Positions 1 through 8,168 are shown, counted from the first letter of the stretch. The stretch is DNA of 64,000 nucleotides from Spongiactinospora rosea (GCF_003315795.1 NZ_QMEY01000006.1:1-64000); one strand, 5' to 3'. Notes: generated by a model from the letters alone, not told the origin. Made by a program: numbers and translations.

Positions 1-146
1 GTCCAGTTGACGGCCGCGGGCATCCAGCGCTCCAGCTCCGCCGGTACGCTGACCGCCCGCCACACGCGCTCTACCGGATAGGCGAGCACGCGTTCGAAGC
101 GCAGCGCCGGGCGGCCGTCGATCGTTTCCAAAGTTCCGTCGGTCAT
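1..146 (-). CDS. SRPBCC/AHSA1-type protein, N-terminus only
   Basis: Only the first 48 codons lie in the window; the gene continues past the left edge. The start at 146 is preceded by AAGGAGA at ideal spacing. The visible residues contain the hallmark opening of AHSA1-type SRPBCC proteins: a basic strand (FERVLAYPVERVWRAV) and then a Trp-containing helix end (ELERWMP). Members bind hydrophobic ligands or act as small cytosolic stress proteins and are often paired with an ArsR repressor. An AT-rich near-palindrome lies 54 nt upstream, suggesting repressor control. The open frame happens to continue upstream of the start without a stop, but the residues there do not look like protein and the ribosome-binding site fixes the start. 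Confidence 0.75.
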   Translation of the reverse strand, partial: MTDGTLETIDGRPALRFERVLAYPVERVWRAVSVPAELERWMPAAVNW

Positions 147-199
147 GGATTCTCCTTCGGGTGTCGTTCGAGGCGTCAAGGATCCTCGGCCGGAACGGA

Positions 200-227
200 G
201 TTCATATTGCCATATGGAAATATGAAC
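200..227. promoter_or_regulatory. AT-rich 28-bp near-palindrome (probable operator)
   Basis: Arms GTTCATATT and AATATGAAC are perfect 9-mers around a CCATATGG-like centre; 26 of 28 positions are symmetric. It stands out in a region above 65% GC and sits between the SRPBCC start and any upstream promoter. ArsR-family repressors, common partners of SRPBCC genes, bind AT-rich dyads of this kind. The regulator is not visible in the window. Confidence 0.55.
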
Positions 228-1005
228 TGCAACTCGGGGTGAGCCCACGGCCGGGATCCGCGCCGCCATCCTCATCGGCCTGGCCCAGAGGCAAACAGCC
301 CGGCCGCAAGTCCGCCCCGGCTTGTTCGCTTCACGCTGCCTGACCCGGCAGGGCAAGTGGTGGAGCGGCGGTTGGATGAGATCACATTGCCCACTGGGCT
401 CTGCTCTCTCAGTGTTCACTGGCCGGACCGGCTGGTGATCTTCTGAGATGGTCCTGCTCCGAATCGGCGGCAACCCAGGGCCGCGGCAGATCTCGTTCAT
501 CGCCTCGATGACCGCACTCATCCGGTACAGGGTGCGGCTGCCCCGTTGTTCCCGGTCATCCAAGCGCGACTCGATCGCGTCCCAGAACTGGCTGATCGTC
601 TTGCCGTCCATGCTGGAGAGCAGTTGTTCCCGGGTTCCTCAACCCCCATAACGCCCACCGGTTCATCAACCAGCCTGCCGAGCCGACGTGACAAGAGCGC
701 GGCAGAATCAGCGACATTAACCGTGGCACGTCACAGACAGGCGGACCCCGCGCCGTAGACCGGGTCGGCCTGCCCGCAGAGCAGCACCACGCCGGGCCGT
801 CCCACCACGCTCGCGTCCTGCTCAAACCCACCCAGCCAGCGGCACCAGTCGAAGACCTACCTGGCGGCTAGGGACAGGTTCGGGAGCAGCGGGCCTAGAC
901 CGCTGCCTGTTCGAGCCGATGACCAAGGTCTGCCTTGTGGCACCTTTTCCCATATTGCATCTTGCACTATAGTGAGGCGCGTTAATCGGAAAAGGAGATT
1001 TCACC
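228..1005. other. Gene-free stretch with possible gene relic
   Basis: No convincing gene. A minus-strand segment from about 611 down to 470 reads like real protein (DGKTISQFWDAIESRLDD and following), but it has a stop just upstream and degrades into Arg/Pro-rich nonsense downstream, so it may be a relic of an unidentified gene. A 10-bp perfect palindrome, CACTATAGTG at 965-974, lies just upstream of the next gene and may be part of its promoter or operator. Confidence 0.3.
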
Positions 1006-1386
1006 ATGTCCGACCACGCAGAGATCACCGGCATGCTCACCCGCCTCGCCGAGGCGTGGAACGCCGGTGACGCCACCACCTACGCCGCCCTGTTCACCGA
1101 GGACGCCGACTACATCACCTTCGACGGCACGCACACCAAGGGAAGAGAGATCATCGAGTCTGTTCACCGCCGGCTGTTCGAGGGGCCGCTCAAGGGCTCC
1201 ACCATGGCCGTGGGCGGCGGCGAGGCGACGTTCAAGCCGCTGGCCGACGGGGCGATGCTGGTGATCTCCAGGGGCGGTACCACGCTGGCGGACCGGCTGC
1301 GCGCGTCGATCGTCTCCTTCACCGCCGTGCGCACCCCCGAGGGGTGGCGGTTCGCCTCGTTCCAGAACACCAGAGTGGCGTCATGA
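1006..1386 (+). CDS. SgcJ/EcaC-type NTF2-like protein
   Basis: The 126-residue protein is the length of the SgcJ/EcaC branch of the NTF2/SnoaL fold. It shows the family opening (helix, then AWNAGDATTYAALFTEDADYI) and a closing strand set ending in WRFASFQNTRV. Family members are small cone-shaped proteins described as oxidoreductase-like accessory proteins in polyketide clusters, but many are of unknown function. A strong ribosome-binding site (AAAGGAG) precedes the ATG. The stop overlaps the next start as ATGA, so the two are translationally coupled. No catalytic residues can be assigned from sequence alone. Confidence 0.8.
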   Translation: MSDHAEITGMLTRLAEAWNAGDATTYAALFTEDADYITFDGTHTKGREIIESVHRRLFEGPLKGSTMAVGGGEATFKPLADGAMLVISRGGTTLADRLRASIVSFTAVRTPEGWRFASFQNTRVAS

Positions 1387-1793
1387 CGAAGAAGAAGCTG
1401 GTCGCAGAGGCGGCCGGGATCATCGAGGCCGCGCCCGGCGAGGCATGGCACGCCCTCGCCGACGAGTTGCTGCCCGGCGGCAGGCGCGAGGGCCGGTTCT
1501 CCGTCCAGGACGCCCCCGGCCACACCTCGACGGTGGAGGTGAGCGGTCACACCATCGCGTTCCAGGGCGGCTGGTGGTATCGGGGCGAGTGGAGCGTCGA
1601 GCCGCATCCGCGGGGCACGCTGCTCGTCCATCGCGTCTTCAACGTGGCGCGGCGGGGAGGCTGGGCGGTGCCACTGGCCAACCGGCTGTTCATCGGGTTC
1701 GCCGAGAGCACGCGGGCGGGCCTGCTGGAAAGCCTCGCCCGGGTGGGGCGGCGGCTGGGCCGCGCCACGCACCCCGTGGGTCCGGGCGGCTGA
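1383..1793 (+). CDS. SRPBCC-like small protein coupled to SgcJ-like gene
   Basis: The start at 1383 is chosen because it overlaps the previous stop as ATGA; a longer frame would begin inside the upstream gene. The 136-residue product has the alternating strands of a START/SRPBCC ligand-binding fold (AGIIEAAPGEAWHALADELLP, then a WWYRGEWSVEPHPRGTLLVHRV strand pair) and a long C-terminal helix (FAESTRAGLLESLARVGRRL), which normally closes the cavity. The ligand is unknown. The 3' end runs into a hairpin shared with the convergent gene. Confidence 0.7.
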   Translation: MTKKKLVAEAAGIIEAAPGEAWHALADELLPGGRREGRFSVQDAPGHTSTVEVSGHTIAFQGGWWYRGEWSVEPHPRGTLLVHRVFNVARRGGWAVPLANRLFIGFAESTRAGLLESLARVGRRLGRATHPVGPGG

Positions 1794-1809
1794 CGCCGTC
1801 CGGACCCAC
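1776..1809. terminator. Hairpin with a stop codon in its loop
   Basis: Arms GTGGGTCCGG and CCGGACCCAC pair perfectly and are extended by five more near-complementary bases. The TGA stop of the upstream gene lies in the loop, and the stop of the convergent gene lies 10 nt beyond. No U-run follows, as is common in actinomycetes. It probably terminates both convergent transcripts. Confidence 0.6.
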
Positions 1810-1818
1810 GGGCGCGGT

Positions 1819-2121
1819 TCAGTCGTCGTCGCGCCGGTCGCGCAGCCGGCGGCGGGCCTCGTGACGGCTGCGGCGGCGGTCCTCGCGCCGCAGGCGGTAC
1901 CACTCCCGCCCTCCGGTGCCGTAAACGAACCGCATGTAGGCGAAGGGGGTGGCGCTCCAGTAGCAGCCGCTCGGGCGGTGGCTCAGGGACGTGCTCCACG
2001 CCGTGATCTCATCGGGCAGCGTGCAGACGCCGTCCCGGTGATCGTGTACGGGCACGCAGGTCACCGGCGGCCGGTCGGCCATCCGCACCCATAGCGGACG
2101 CGTCTTGTCGGTCTTGCTCAT
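1819..2121 (-). CDS. Hypothetical basic protein
   Basis: No family recognised. The start at 2121 is preferred over an upstream in-frame ATG because AAAGGTGA sits just before it. The 100-residue product has a Trp/Tyr-rich middle (CYWSATPFAYMRFVYG, then REWYRL) and a strongly basic tail (RREDRRRSRHEARRRLRDRRDDD), which could bind nucleic acid. There is no signal peptide or membrane segment. It is transcribed convergently to the SRPBCC-like gene and separated from the hydrolase gene upstream by 130 nt. Confidence 0.6.
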   Translation of the reverse strand: MSKTDKTRPLWVRMADRPPVTCVPVHDHRDGVCTLPDEITAWSTSLSHRPSGCYWSATPFAYMRFVYGTGGREWYRLRREDRRRSRHEARRRLRDRRDDD

Positions 2122-2251
2122 ACGGTCACCTTTCGGCTCCGTGACACCCCGGGTTGGGGCCGTCACAAGACCGGATGCACCGTGATCACCTCCGATGGGC
2201 GGGGACGCGATATCCGCACGCTACCGCGACCGGGCGGCGCGTGCGCGTGAG

Positions 2252-3295
2252 TCAGCGGGGGCTGTGGATGACCCCGGAGGAGATGAGCTCTTCAGCGAAC
2301 TCGGTCACGGCGGTGGTGAACACCTCCGGTTTGTCGTCGTGGGCGACGTGCTTGGCGTCGATCCGCTGGTAGACGGTCTGCGGGGCCAGTTCGCGCACCC
2401 GGCGGGCGTCGTCGTCGTCCATCGCGCCGACCAGCCCGTGCTTTTCGAACCGCTGCCAGTTGGCGTGCAGCAGCAGGACCGGGCAGGTCGTCCGCCGCAG
2501 CGCGGCCTCGGGGGAGAAGTCGCCGTAGAAGCGGCCGTCGACGAACGCCCTGGCGAAGTCGGGGTCGAACATCGACACCGCGCGGATCATCTCGTCCAGG
2601 AACCGCGGCAGCCAGCGCACCCCGAGGCTCGCCGGGCGGCCGGGGTGGCGGCGCTGGTACCGGGTGGCCAGCCGGTCCAGGAGGTCGACGAAGCGATCCG
2701 GCATCCGGATGATCTTGTCCTCGCCGATCGGGATCTCCTGGCGGTAGATGTCGGCCGGCCGCCGGTTCTCGATGTCGCCGAACGCCCGCACGGCGTATTC
2801 GAGGCTGCCGTACACCCACCGGTCCCGGTCGCGGAAGCGGGGCCACTCGGTGGAGAAGATCGGCGGGTCCTCCAGCACGATCGCCGAGACGTGGTCGGAG
2901 ACGTTGGCGGCGCACCACAGCGCGAGGACGCCGCCGGAGGAGTTGCCGCTGACGATCGCGGGCCGGCCGATGACCTCGCGCAGGAAGTGCGCGAGATCGG
3001 TCCCCGCGGAGTCCCAGGAGTAGTCGCCCGGGGTCCAGGAGGAGTTGCCGTGCCCGCGCACGTCGACGGCGTAGACGGTGAAGTGCCGCGCGAGGTCGGG
3101 CAGCACCCGTCGATAGCTGCTCCACAGGCTCATCTGGCCGGGGACGAGCAGCAGCGGGACGCCCGCCTCCGGGCCGCGGACGTAGTTGATGAGCACGCCG
3201 CCGAGCTCGGCGCTCTCCTGCCGGAACCCGGCCTTGACCAGCTCGGGGGCCAGCGGTTCGCGCTGTCCTTCGAAGGGGTTGCGGTAGGCGGTCAT
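2252..3295 (-). CDS. Alpha/beta-fold hydrolase
   Basis: A 347-residue alpha/beta hydrolase. The oxyanion-loop strand LLLVPGQ, the YAVDVRGHGNSS segment and the nucleophile elbow GNSSGG (Ser near residue 117) follow the canonical order; the late His is probably in the DAKHVAHDD segment. The cap is long, between the FLDEMIRAV and TTCPVLLLHA segments. The substrate cannot be inferred; epoxide hydrolase, esterase and haloalkane dehalogenase-like functions are all possible. Its ATG overlaps the stop of the AbrB-domain gene by ATGA, so the two form an operon read from the promoter at about 3,580. Confidence 0.85.
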   Translation of the reverse strand: MTAYRNPFEGQREPLAPELVKAGFRQESAELGGVLINYVRGPEAGVPLLLVPGQMSLWSSYRRVLPDLARHFTVYAVDVRGHGNSSWTPGDYSWDSAGTDLAHFLREVIGRPAIVSGNSSGGVLALWCAANVSDHVSAIVLEDPPIFSTEWPRFRDRDRWVYGSLEYAVRAFGDIENRRPADIYRQEIPIGEDKIIRMPDRFVDLLDRLATRYQRRHPGRPASLGVRWLPRFLDEMIRAVSMFDPDFARAFVDGRFYGDFSPEAALRRTTCPVLLLHANWQRFEKHGLVGAMDDDDARRVRELAPQTVYQRIDAKHVAHDDKPEVFTTAVTEFAEELISSGVIHSPR

Positions 3296-3552
3296 CGGCC
3301 CGCCTCCCGTCCTTCGCCGGTGGCGGGCCCTTCCTCGGCGGCGAGCACCCCGCTGGCGAAGTGCCGGAATCGCTCGTTGTCCACCAGCGCGATGCCCTGG
3401 TTGCGGTCCACGAGCACCAGCAGGGTGTCACCCGCCTGCAGGTCGAGCAGGTCTCGCGCGTCCTTGGGGATGACGATCTGTCCCTTTTCCCCGATCTTCA
3501 CCGTCCCCACGATGTAGCGGCCGTCCGGCCCCTCGATCATCTTCCCGGCCAT
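3292..3552 (-). CDS. AbrB/MazE/SpoVT-domain DNA-binding protein
   Basis: An 86-residue protein whose residues 15-60 form a swapped-hairpin AbrB domain (VKIGEKGQIVIPKDARDLLDLQAGDTLLVL). The family acts as dimeric transition-state or antitoxin-type DNA-binding proteins. There is no MazF-like toxin beside it; instead it is translationally coupled to an alpha/beta hydrolase, so it more likely regulates that operon. Tandem 9-bp repeats overlap its own promoter and are the obvious autoregulatory site. Confidence 0.88.
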   Translation of the reverse strand: MAGKMIEGPDGRYIVGTVKIGEKGQIVIPKDARDLLDLQAGDTLLVLVDRNQGIALVDNERFRHFASGVLAAEEGPATGEGREAGR

Positions 3553-3566
3553 GTGCCCCTCCTTCG

Positions 3567-3602
3567 CCTACTAGGGACACTATACCTACTTTTCCTACTT
3601 TT
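3567..3602 (-). promoter_or_regulatory. Promoter with tandem 9-bp repeats for abrB-like/hydrolase operon
   Basis: On the minus strand two perfect copies of AAAAGTAGG are joined head to tail (3,585-3,602) and directly followed by TATAGT (3,579-3,584), a good -10 box. A partial third copy, TAGTAGG, lies two repeat lengths downstream (3,567-3,573). The repeats fill the -10/-35 spacer, where a bound AbrB-type dimer would block polymerase. Confidence 0.55.
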
Positions 3603-3624
3603 CACACCCCCGGGGGTGGCGCGG

Positions 3625-4803
3625 TCATCGGCCGGAGGCGGCTCCGGGCGGGGAGATGGCGGTGATCAGGGTCAGCCCGTAGGCGGCCAGCGCCTCGTTG
3701 ACCGGCTGGAAGAAGGTGATCCCGCCGGTGCCGCAGTTGCCGGTGCCGCCCGACAGGAAGCCCTGGGCCAGCCCGCCCACGAGGAACGGTGCCCCGGAGT
3801 TGCCCGGTTCGGCGCAGACGTTGGTGCGGGTCAGGCCGCTGACCGTGCCGTCGGGATAGGTCACGCTGACGTTGCGCTGTTGGATGGTGCCGCAGTGGAA
3901 GGCCCCGTGCCCGGCCATGATGCAGACCCGTGAGCCCGGCAGCGCCTCGGTGGAACCCGTGACGACGGTCGGCCGGTCGCGGCCGACCAGGCCGACGGCC
4001 TTCCATGCGGGATCGAGGGACACCCAGCCGTAGTCGTCGCCCGGGTAGGAGGAGGCTTCCACCACGCCGATGGGGTCGGAGGACGCGGCGCCGCGCGCCC
4101 CGTTCAGGGCGGGGTGGCCGTAGACCGGGTCGCCGGGCTTGCCGCAGTGGCCGGCGGTGACGAACCCTTCCTTCTTCTGGCGGCGTACCGTGAAGCCGGC
4201 CAGGCAGACCTTGGAGCCGATCTTGATGCCGTCGGCGCCGCGGACGTCGGCGTAGGGCACGGGCCGCTCGGCGGTGACCTCGATCCGTACGGCGGCGCGG
4301 TCCACGCCGCCCCTGCGCACGAACGCCTCCCCGGCCGCCGCGTCCGCGGCCAGTACCACGACGCTGTTGGACCGCACGTCCACATGCCAGCCGCGGATCG
4401 CCCGGCCGGGGTTCCGCGTCCGGTTCAGCACGCCGGCGATCACCTCCAGAGAGGCCAAGGACCGGCTCACCACGACCGGCCGCGCGCCCGCGCGGGCCAG
4501 GGCCGCCGCGTCGGCGGCGTCGGTCGTGGCCACCACCAGCGCCCCGGTGTCATCCACCCACGAGCCGCCGAAGCGGGCGGCCAGGCGGGTGCGCAGCGCG
4601 GGTTCCCGTTCGGCCGCCCGGCGCTCGGCGGCCAGCACCTGAACGGCCTGCTCGGCGGTGAGGCCCAGGTCGCGCCGCATGGCCTCGATCAGCCCCGGCG
4701 GGTGGGCGGGAGGGGCCGGCTGTGCCTGGACGGGAGTGGCGGACGGTATGAGCGCGCTCGTCGCGAGCACCAGGCTCACGGCGGCAGCACGGATTCTGCG
4801 CAT
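3625..4803 (-). CDS. Secreted S1-family serine protease (streptogrisin-like)
   Basis: A 392-residue preproenzyme: signal peptide about 1-27 ending VQA, an alpha-lytic-type pro-region (about 35-185) and a chymotrypsin-fold domain. The triad is visible as His219 (TAGHCG), Asp257 (GDDYGW) and Ser336. Six cysteines (200/220, 294/304, 330/357) give the three disulphides of streptogrisins. The nucleophile motif is GNSGA rather than GDSGG, so activity or specificity may be altered. The gene lies 105 nt downstream of the FBP-domain gene on the same strand. It is probably an extracellular nutrient protease. Confidence 0.9.
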   Translation of the reverse strand: MRRIRAAAVSLVLATSALIPSATPVQAQPAPPAHPPGLIEAMRRDLGLTAEQAVQVLAAERRAAEREPALRTRLAARFGGSWVDDTGALVVATTDAADAAALARAGARPVVVSRSLASLEVIAGVLNRTRNPGRAIRGWHVDVRSNSVVVLAADAAAGEAFVRRGGVDRAAVRIEVTAERPVPYADVRGADGIKIGSKVCLAGFTVRRQKKEGFVTAGHCGKPGDPVYGHPALNGARGAASSDPIGVVEASSYPGDDYGWVSLDPAWKAVGLVGRDRPTVVTGSTEALPGSRVCIMAGHGAFHCGTIQQRNVSVTYPDGTVSGLTRTNVCAEPGNSGAPFLVGGLAQGFLSGGTGNCGTGGITFFQPVNEALAAYGLTLITAISPPGAASGR

Positions 4804-4908
4804 GGCGGCTCCTCAGATGGCGGTGCCGCCACGGTACGGCGGGCGGCGGCGGTGTGGACCTACCAATGCGGTCATCCCGCCGCGATATGCGAGGTGCCCG
4901 CCGCCTGG

Positions 4909-5409
4909 TCACATGGTGATCTTGTCCAGGAAGGCGTCCAGGTTGACGCGCAGCCGGGCGATCTTCTGCTCCACCGGCAGGGTCTCCGTCAGATCGCCGC
5001 TGCCCACGCTCTCCTTCCTGCCCCTCAGGTACAGCGAGCAGCCGAGGTCGCCGCAGAGGTACCGGCCGACGGTGTCGCCCTGGTACCCGGACCCGCGTAC
5101 GCGGCCCGCGGCCATCAGCGCCACGCCGCCGCCGGCGTGCGTGGTCAGGCACAGCGAGCACATGCTGCGCGCGGTGAAGCCGCGCCCCCCGCCGCCGGAG
5201 GTCACCCGCAGCGCCACGCCGACCAGGCGGTCGCCGCGTTCGGCGACCAGGTAGGCCCGGCCGGGCGCGCCCGGATCGCGCCAGCCGAGGAAGTCGAGGT
5301 CCGCCCACGCCTGGCCGGCGAGGTCGCCGGGCAGGCCGAGCCGCCCGGCCTCGCCCTTGGAGCAGTTGACGAAGGACCGGCGGATGTCACTCTCTGTGAT
5401 CTCCCTCAT
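4909..5409 (-). CDS. FBP-domain (EF-G-binding, FusB/FusC-like) zinc-finger protein
   Basis: The 166-residue product starts MREITESDIRRSFVNCSKGEA, the usual opening of actinobacterial FBP-domain proteins. Its C-terminal half has the CSLC...CGDLGC four-cysteine treble-clef zinc site of the FBP_C domain found in FusB/FusC, which release stalled EF-G from ribosomes. Whether this copy protects against fusidic acid or only shares the fold is unknown. The start at 5,409 is the ATG nearest the divergent operator; longer frames run through the TetR gene. It is divergent from a TetR-WHG repressor. Confidence 0.82.
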   Translation of the reverse strand: MREITESDIRRSFVNCSKGEAGRLGLPGDLAGQAWADLDFLGWRDPGAPGRAYLVAERGDRLVGVALRVTSGGGGRGFTARSMCSLCLTTHAGGGVALMAAGRVRGSGYQGDTVGRYLCGDLGCSLYLRGRKESVGSGDLTETLPVEQKIARLRVNLDAFLDKITM

Positions 5410-5425
5410 GAGTGAGAGGCTAATC

Positions 5426-5467
5426 AAAGCTAAGGCTATTATGCAAATTGATAAGCGGCTTAGCTTT
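5426..5467. promoter_or_regulatory. Inverted-repeat operator in the FBP/TetR divergent promoter
   Basis: Perfect 9-bp arms AAAGCTAAG (5,426-5,434) and CTTAGCTTT (5,459-5,467) are separated by 24 AT-rich bases between the two divergent genes. The right arm touches the GGAGG ribosome-binding site of the TetR gene. Position and symmetry suit TetR autoregulation with joint control of the FBP gene. Confidence 0.6.
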
Positions 5468-5479
5468 TGGAGGACGACC

Positions 5480-6055
5480 ATGGCCCGCGCGGGGGTGACC
5501 GTCGAGCGCCTGACGCAGGTGGCGGCGGATCTGGCCGACGAGATCGGCTTTGAGAACGTGACGGTCACGGCGCTGGCGCGCAGCTTCGGCGTCAAGGAGG
5601 GCAGCCTGTACTCCCACATCACCAGCATGCGGGACCTGCGGGTGAAGGTCGCGCTGTTCGCGCTGGCCGAGCTGGCCGACCAGGCCGGAGCCGCGCTGGC
5701 CGGGCGTTCGGGCAAGGACGCCCTGGTGGCCTTCGCCGACGCCTACCGCGACTACGCCCACGCGCACCCGGGGCGGTACGCCGCCACCAGGTTCAGCCTC
5801 GATCCGGAGACCGCGGCGGCCAGCGCCGGGGGGCGGCATGTGGAGATGACCCGGGCGATCCTGCGCGGTTACCGCGTCCCCGAGTCCGGGCACATCGACG
5901 CGATCCGGCTGCTGGGCAGCGTCTTTCACGGGTTCGTGAGCCTGGAGACGGCGCAGGCGTTCCAGCACTCGGCCCATCTTCGCGGCACCGGCGCCTCATG
6001 GTCGAAGATCCTTGACGCCCTGGACGCCACCTTGTCCAACTGGCCTTCGGACTGA
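5480..6055 (+). CDS. TetR repressor with WHG-type C-terminal domain
   Basis: A 191-residue regulator. The N-terminal helix-turn-helix reads VTVTALARSFGVKEGSLYSHI, and the C-terminal ligand domain ends with the SVFHGFVSLE segment typical of the TetR_C WHG group. The start at 5,480 follows TTTTGGAGG; the upstream open frame runs through the operator and into the divergent gene. It most likely represses itself and the FBP-domain gene; the effector is unknown. Confidence 0.88.
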   Translation: MARAGVTVERLTQVAADLADEIGFENVTVTALARSFGVKEGSLYSHITSMRDLRVKVALFALAELADQAGAALAGRSGKDALVAFADAYRDYAHAHPGRYAATRFSLDPETAAASAGGRHVEMTRAILRGYRVPESGHIDAIRLLGSVFHGFVSLETAQAFQHSAHLRGTGASWSKILDALDATLSNWPSD

Positions 6056-6074
6056 CCCCGCGATCCACCCCGAA

Positions 6075-6105
6075 ATCGGTACAGCCTACGGATATCGCTA
6101 CCGAT
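6075..6105. promoter_or_regulatory. 7-bp inverted repeat upstream of protease gene
   Basis: ATCGGTA and TACCGAT are 17 nt apart in the 274-nt gap before the lysyl-endopeptidase-like gene. The gap contains nothing else recognised. It could be an operator or a weak hairpin after the TetR gene. Confidence 0.3.
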
Positions 6106-6329
6106 GTCCGCCGGGTTTACCTTGAGCGCATGCGCTGCTCGGCGACGCCGGCCGGAGGGCCCACCCATGCCCTCCGCTCGGCGTACGCCTTCGGTGACGG
6201 CGCGGCCGGGCGCTGCCCCAGGGCCGATCCCTAGCCGTCCCCGGCCCGCCTCACCTCCGCCCACCACCCCCCAGCCGTCACGCGCACGACCTGCGCACCG
6301 GCGGCCCGCCCCGTGGAGGTCCCCCCACA

Positions 6330-8168
6330 ATGAGACATCGACGACGATTCCTCACGGCGCTGCTGGCGGCGCTGCTCCTGGCCGCCGTGCCGCCCCTGAT
6401 GCCGCAGGCGTCCGCGCGTACCGGACCGGCCCCGCAGGAGAATCCGGCCGATCCGGTGGGCGAGGTCCGCGACGGCGACATCGCCCTGCGCTACGGCGCC
6501 ACCGGACGTACCTGGAGCACCCGGATCCACGAGCGGGGCGCGAGCTATGTGAAGGTGCACTTCGCGGCGTTACGGCTGCTGCCTGGCGACCGTGTCACGG
6601 TGAGCGACCCGGCGCGGCGCGAGGTGCACACCTACTTCGGCGACCCGGCGCGCGGCGCCAACGCCGGCGGCTCGGACCACACCGAGCACGGCCGGCCCGG
6701 GTTCGCCGCGCTGTCGATCGACGGTGACACCGCGGTGGTCACCCTGCACGCGCGCGTGCCGCGGACGGACGCGGCCCGGTTGTCCCGGCTGGGGTACGGG
6801 GCGCGGATCGACCGGTACTGGCGCGGCTTCACCGCCGCCGAGCAGGCCGAGCGGTCACGCACGCTGTCGGTGTGCGGTACCGACGCCCGCCGCGACGTGG
6901 TCTGCTACCGCGACAGTCACCCGACGGAGTTCGCCCGCAGCCAGGCCGTCGGCCAGCAGCTGCTCAACGGGCTCGGCTCCTGCACCGTGTGGCGGGTGGG
7001 CGACACCAACCGGCTGCTGACCAACCACCACTGCATGGAGAACGAGGCGGACCTGCGCGCCAGCGAGTTCGTCTTCGGCCGCCAGTGCGCGACCTGCGGC
7101 GGTTCGGACGCCCCGGCCGGCACCAAGGTGGGCCCGGGGCAGTTCATCAAGACCAGCGCGCTCAACGCGCTGGACTACACGCTGTTCAGCGTGAGCGACC
7201 TGGCCGCCATCCAGCGGTACGGGACGCTGTACCTCGAACCGCGCGAGCCGGTGGCCGGGGAGCGCATCTACATTCCCGGCCACGGTGACATCAAGCCCAA
7301 GCGGCTGTCGCTGTACGAGGACGCCCAGGGCGGGGCCACCTGCAAGATCGACGTGGTGTCGGCGGGGGTCAACACCGGTTATCGGTGCGACACCTCCGGC
7401 GGCAACTCCGGTTCGCCGGTGCTGGCCGCCGCGAGCCACAAGGTGATCGCGCTGCACCACCTCGGCGGCTGCCCGAACTGGGGCACCCGGATCACGCTGG
7501 TCTACAACGAGATCGCGGGGCTGATCGACAACACCCCGCCCACCGGCGGCGAGGAGTACCCGCTCACGGTCGTCCCGCACGAGGGGACCGTGGCACCCGA
7601 TGGCGTGGTCAGCGCCCGGGTCATCACCCAGACCGTCGGCGGCCAGGTGCAGAACCTCACACTGAGCACGGAGGTGCTGCCTCCGGGGACGACGGTGGCC
7701 TTCAATCCCAGCACCATCCCGTCCGGCGCGGAGTCCACCATGGTGATCAACGCCCACGCCCAGACGCCGGCGGGCACCTATCCGATCAGGATCAAGGCGG
7801 CCGGGTCCACCGTCACCCACACAGCCCTTTACACCCTGCACGTGGCCGCGGCGTCGGGTTGCCAGGGTTTCGAGACCACCAAGACCGGGTCGCTGACGGC
7901 CTCGCAGACGCAGTACCAGCCGGACGGCCGCTTCTTCCAGACGACGGTCTCCGGCGCGCACCGCGCCTGCCTGGACGGGCCCGACTCGGCGAACTTCGAT
8001 CTGTACCTGGAGAGGTGGAACGGCTCGGGGTGGACCACGGTGGCCCAGTCCACCTCCCCGGGCGCCGATGAGAGCCTGGCCTACACCGGCGCGGCCGGGT
8101 ACTACCGCTACCGGCTGTACTCCTCCAGCGGCGACGGCGCCTACTCGCTGGGGTACGACGCGCCCTGA
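6330..8168 (+). CDS. Secreted trypsin-like/lysyl endopeptidase-type protease with PPC-like tail
   Basis: A 612-residue exoenzyme. It has a twin-basic signal peptide (1-29, ASA), an N-terminal pro-domain to about 180, a trypsin-fold domain (about 190-400) with His234 (TNHHC), Asp282 (LDYTLF) and Ser360 (GGNSGSP), a fibronectin-like beta domain (about 408-505) and a C-terminal PPC-like beta-sandwich (about 510-612, ending SGDGAYSLGY). The architecture resembles Achromobacter/Lysobacter lysyl endopeptidases; Lys specificity is not proven. The start is the ATG at the signal peptide. Its 3' end overlaps the convergent stress-protein gene by 28 nt. Confidence 0.87.
   Translation: MRHRRRFLTALLAALLLAAVPPLMPQASARTGPAPQENPADPVGEVRDGDIALRYGATGRTWSTRIHERGASYVKVHFAALRLLPGDRVTVSDPARREVHTYFGDPARGANAGGSDHTEHGRPGFAALSIDGDTAVVTLHARVPRTDAARLSRLGYGARIDRYWRGFTAAEQAERSRTLSVCGTDARRDVVCYRDSHPTEFARSQAVGQQLLNGLGSCTVWRVGDTNRLLTNHHCMENEADLRASEFVFGRQCATCGGSDAPAGTKVGPGQFIKTSALNALDYTLFSVSDLAAIQRYGTLYLEPREPVAGERIYIPGHGDIKPKRLSLYEDAQGGATCKIDVVSAGVNTGYRCDTSGGNSGSPVLAAASHKVIALHHLGGCPNWGTRITLVYNEIAGLIDNTPPTGGEEYPLTVVPHEGTVAPDGVVSARVITQTVGGQVQNLTLSTEVLPPGTTVAFNPSTIPSGAESTMVINAHAQTPAGTYPIRIKAAGSTVTHTALYTLHVAAASGCQGFETTKTGSLTASQTQYQPDGRFFQTTVSGAHRACLDGPDSANFDLYLERWNGSGWTTVAQSTSPGADESLAYTGAAGYYRYRLYSSSGDGAYSLGYDAP

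Noticed and set aside
147-611. In-frame upstream extension of the SRPBCC gene
   Set aside because: The frame is open by chance, but a clear AAGGAGA precedes the ATG at 146, and an operator-like palindrome lies within the extension.
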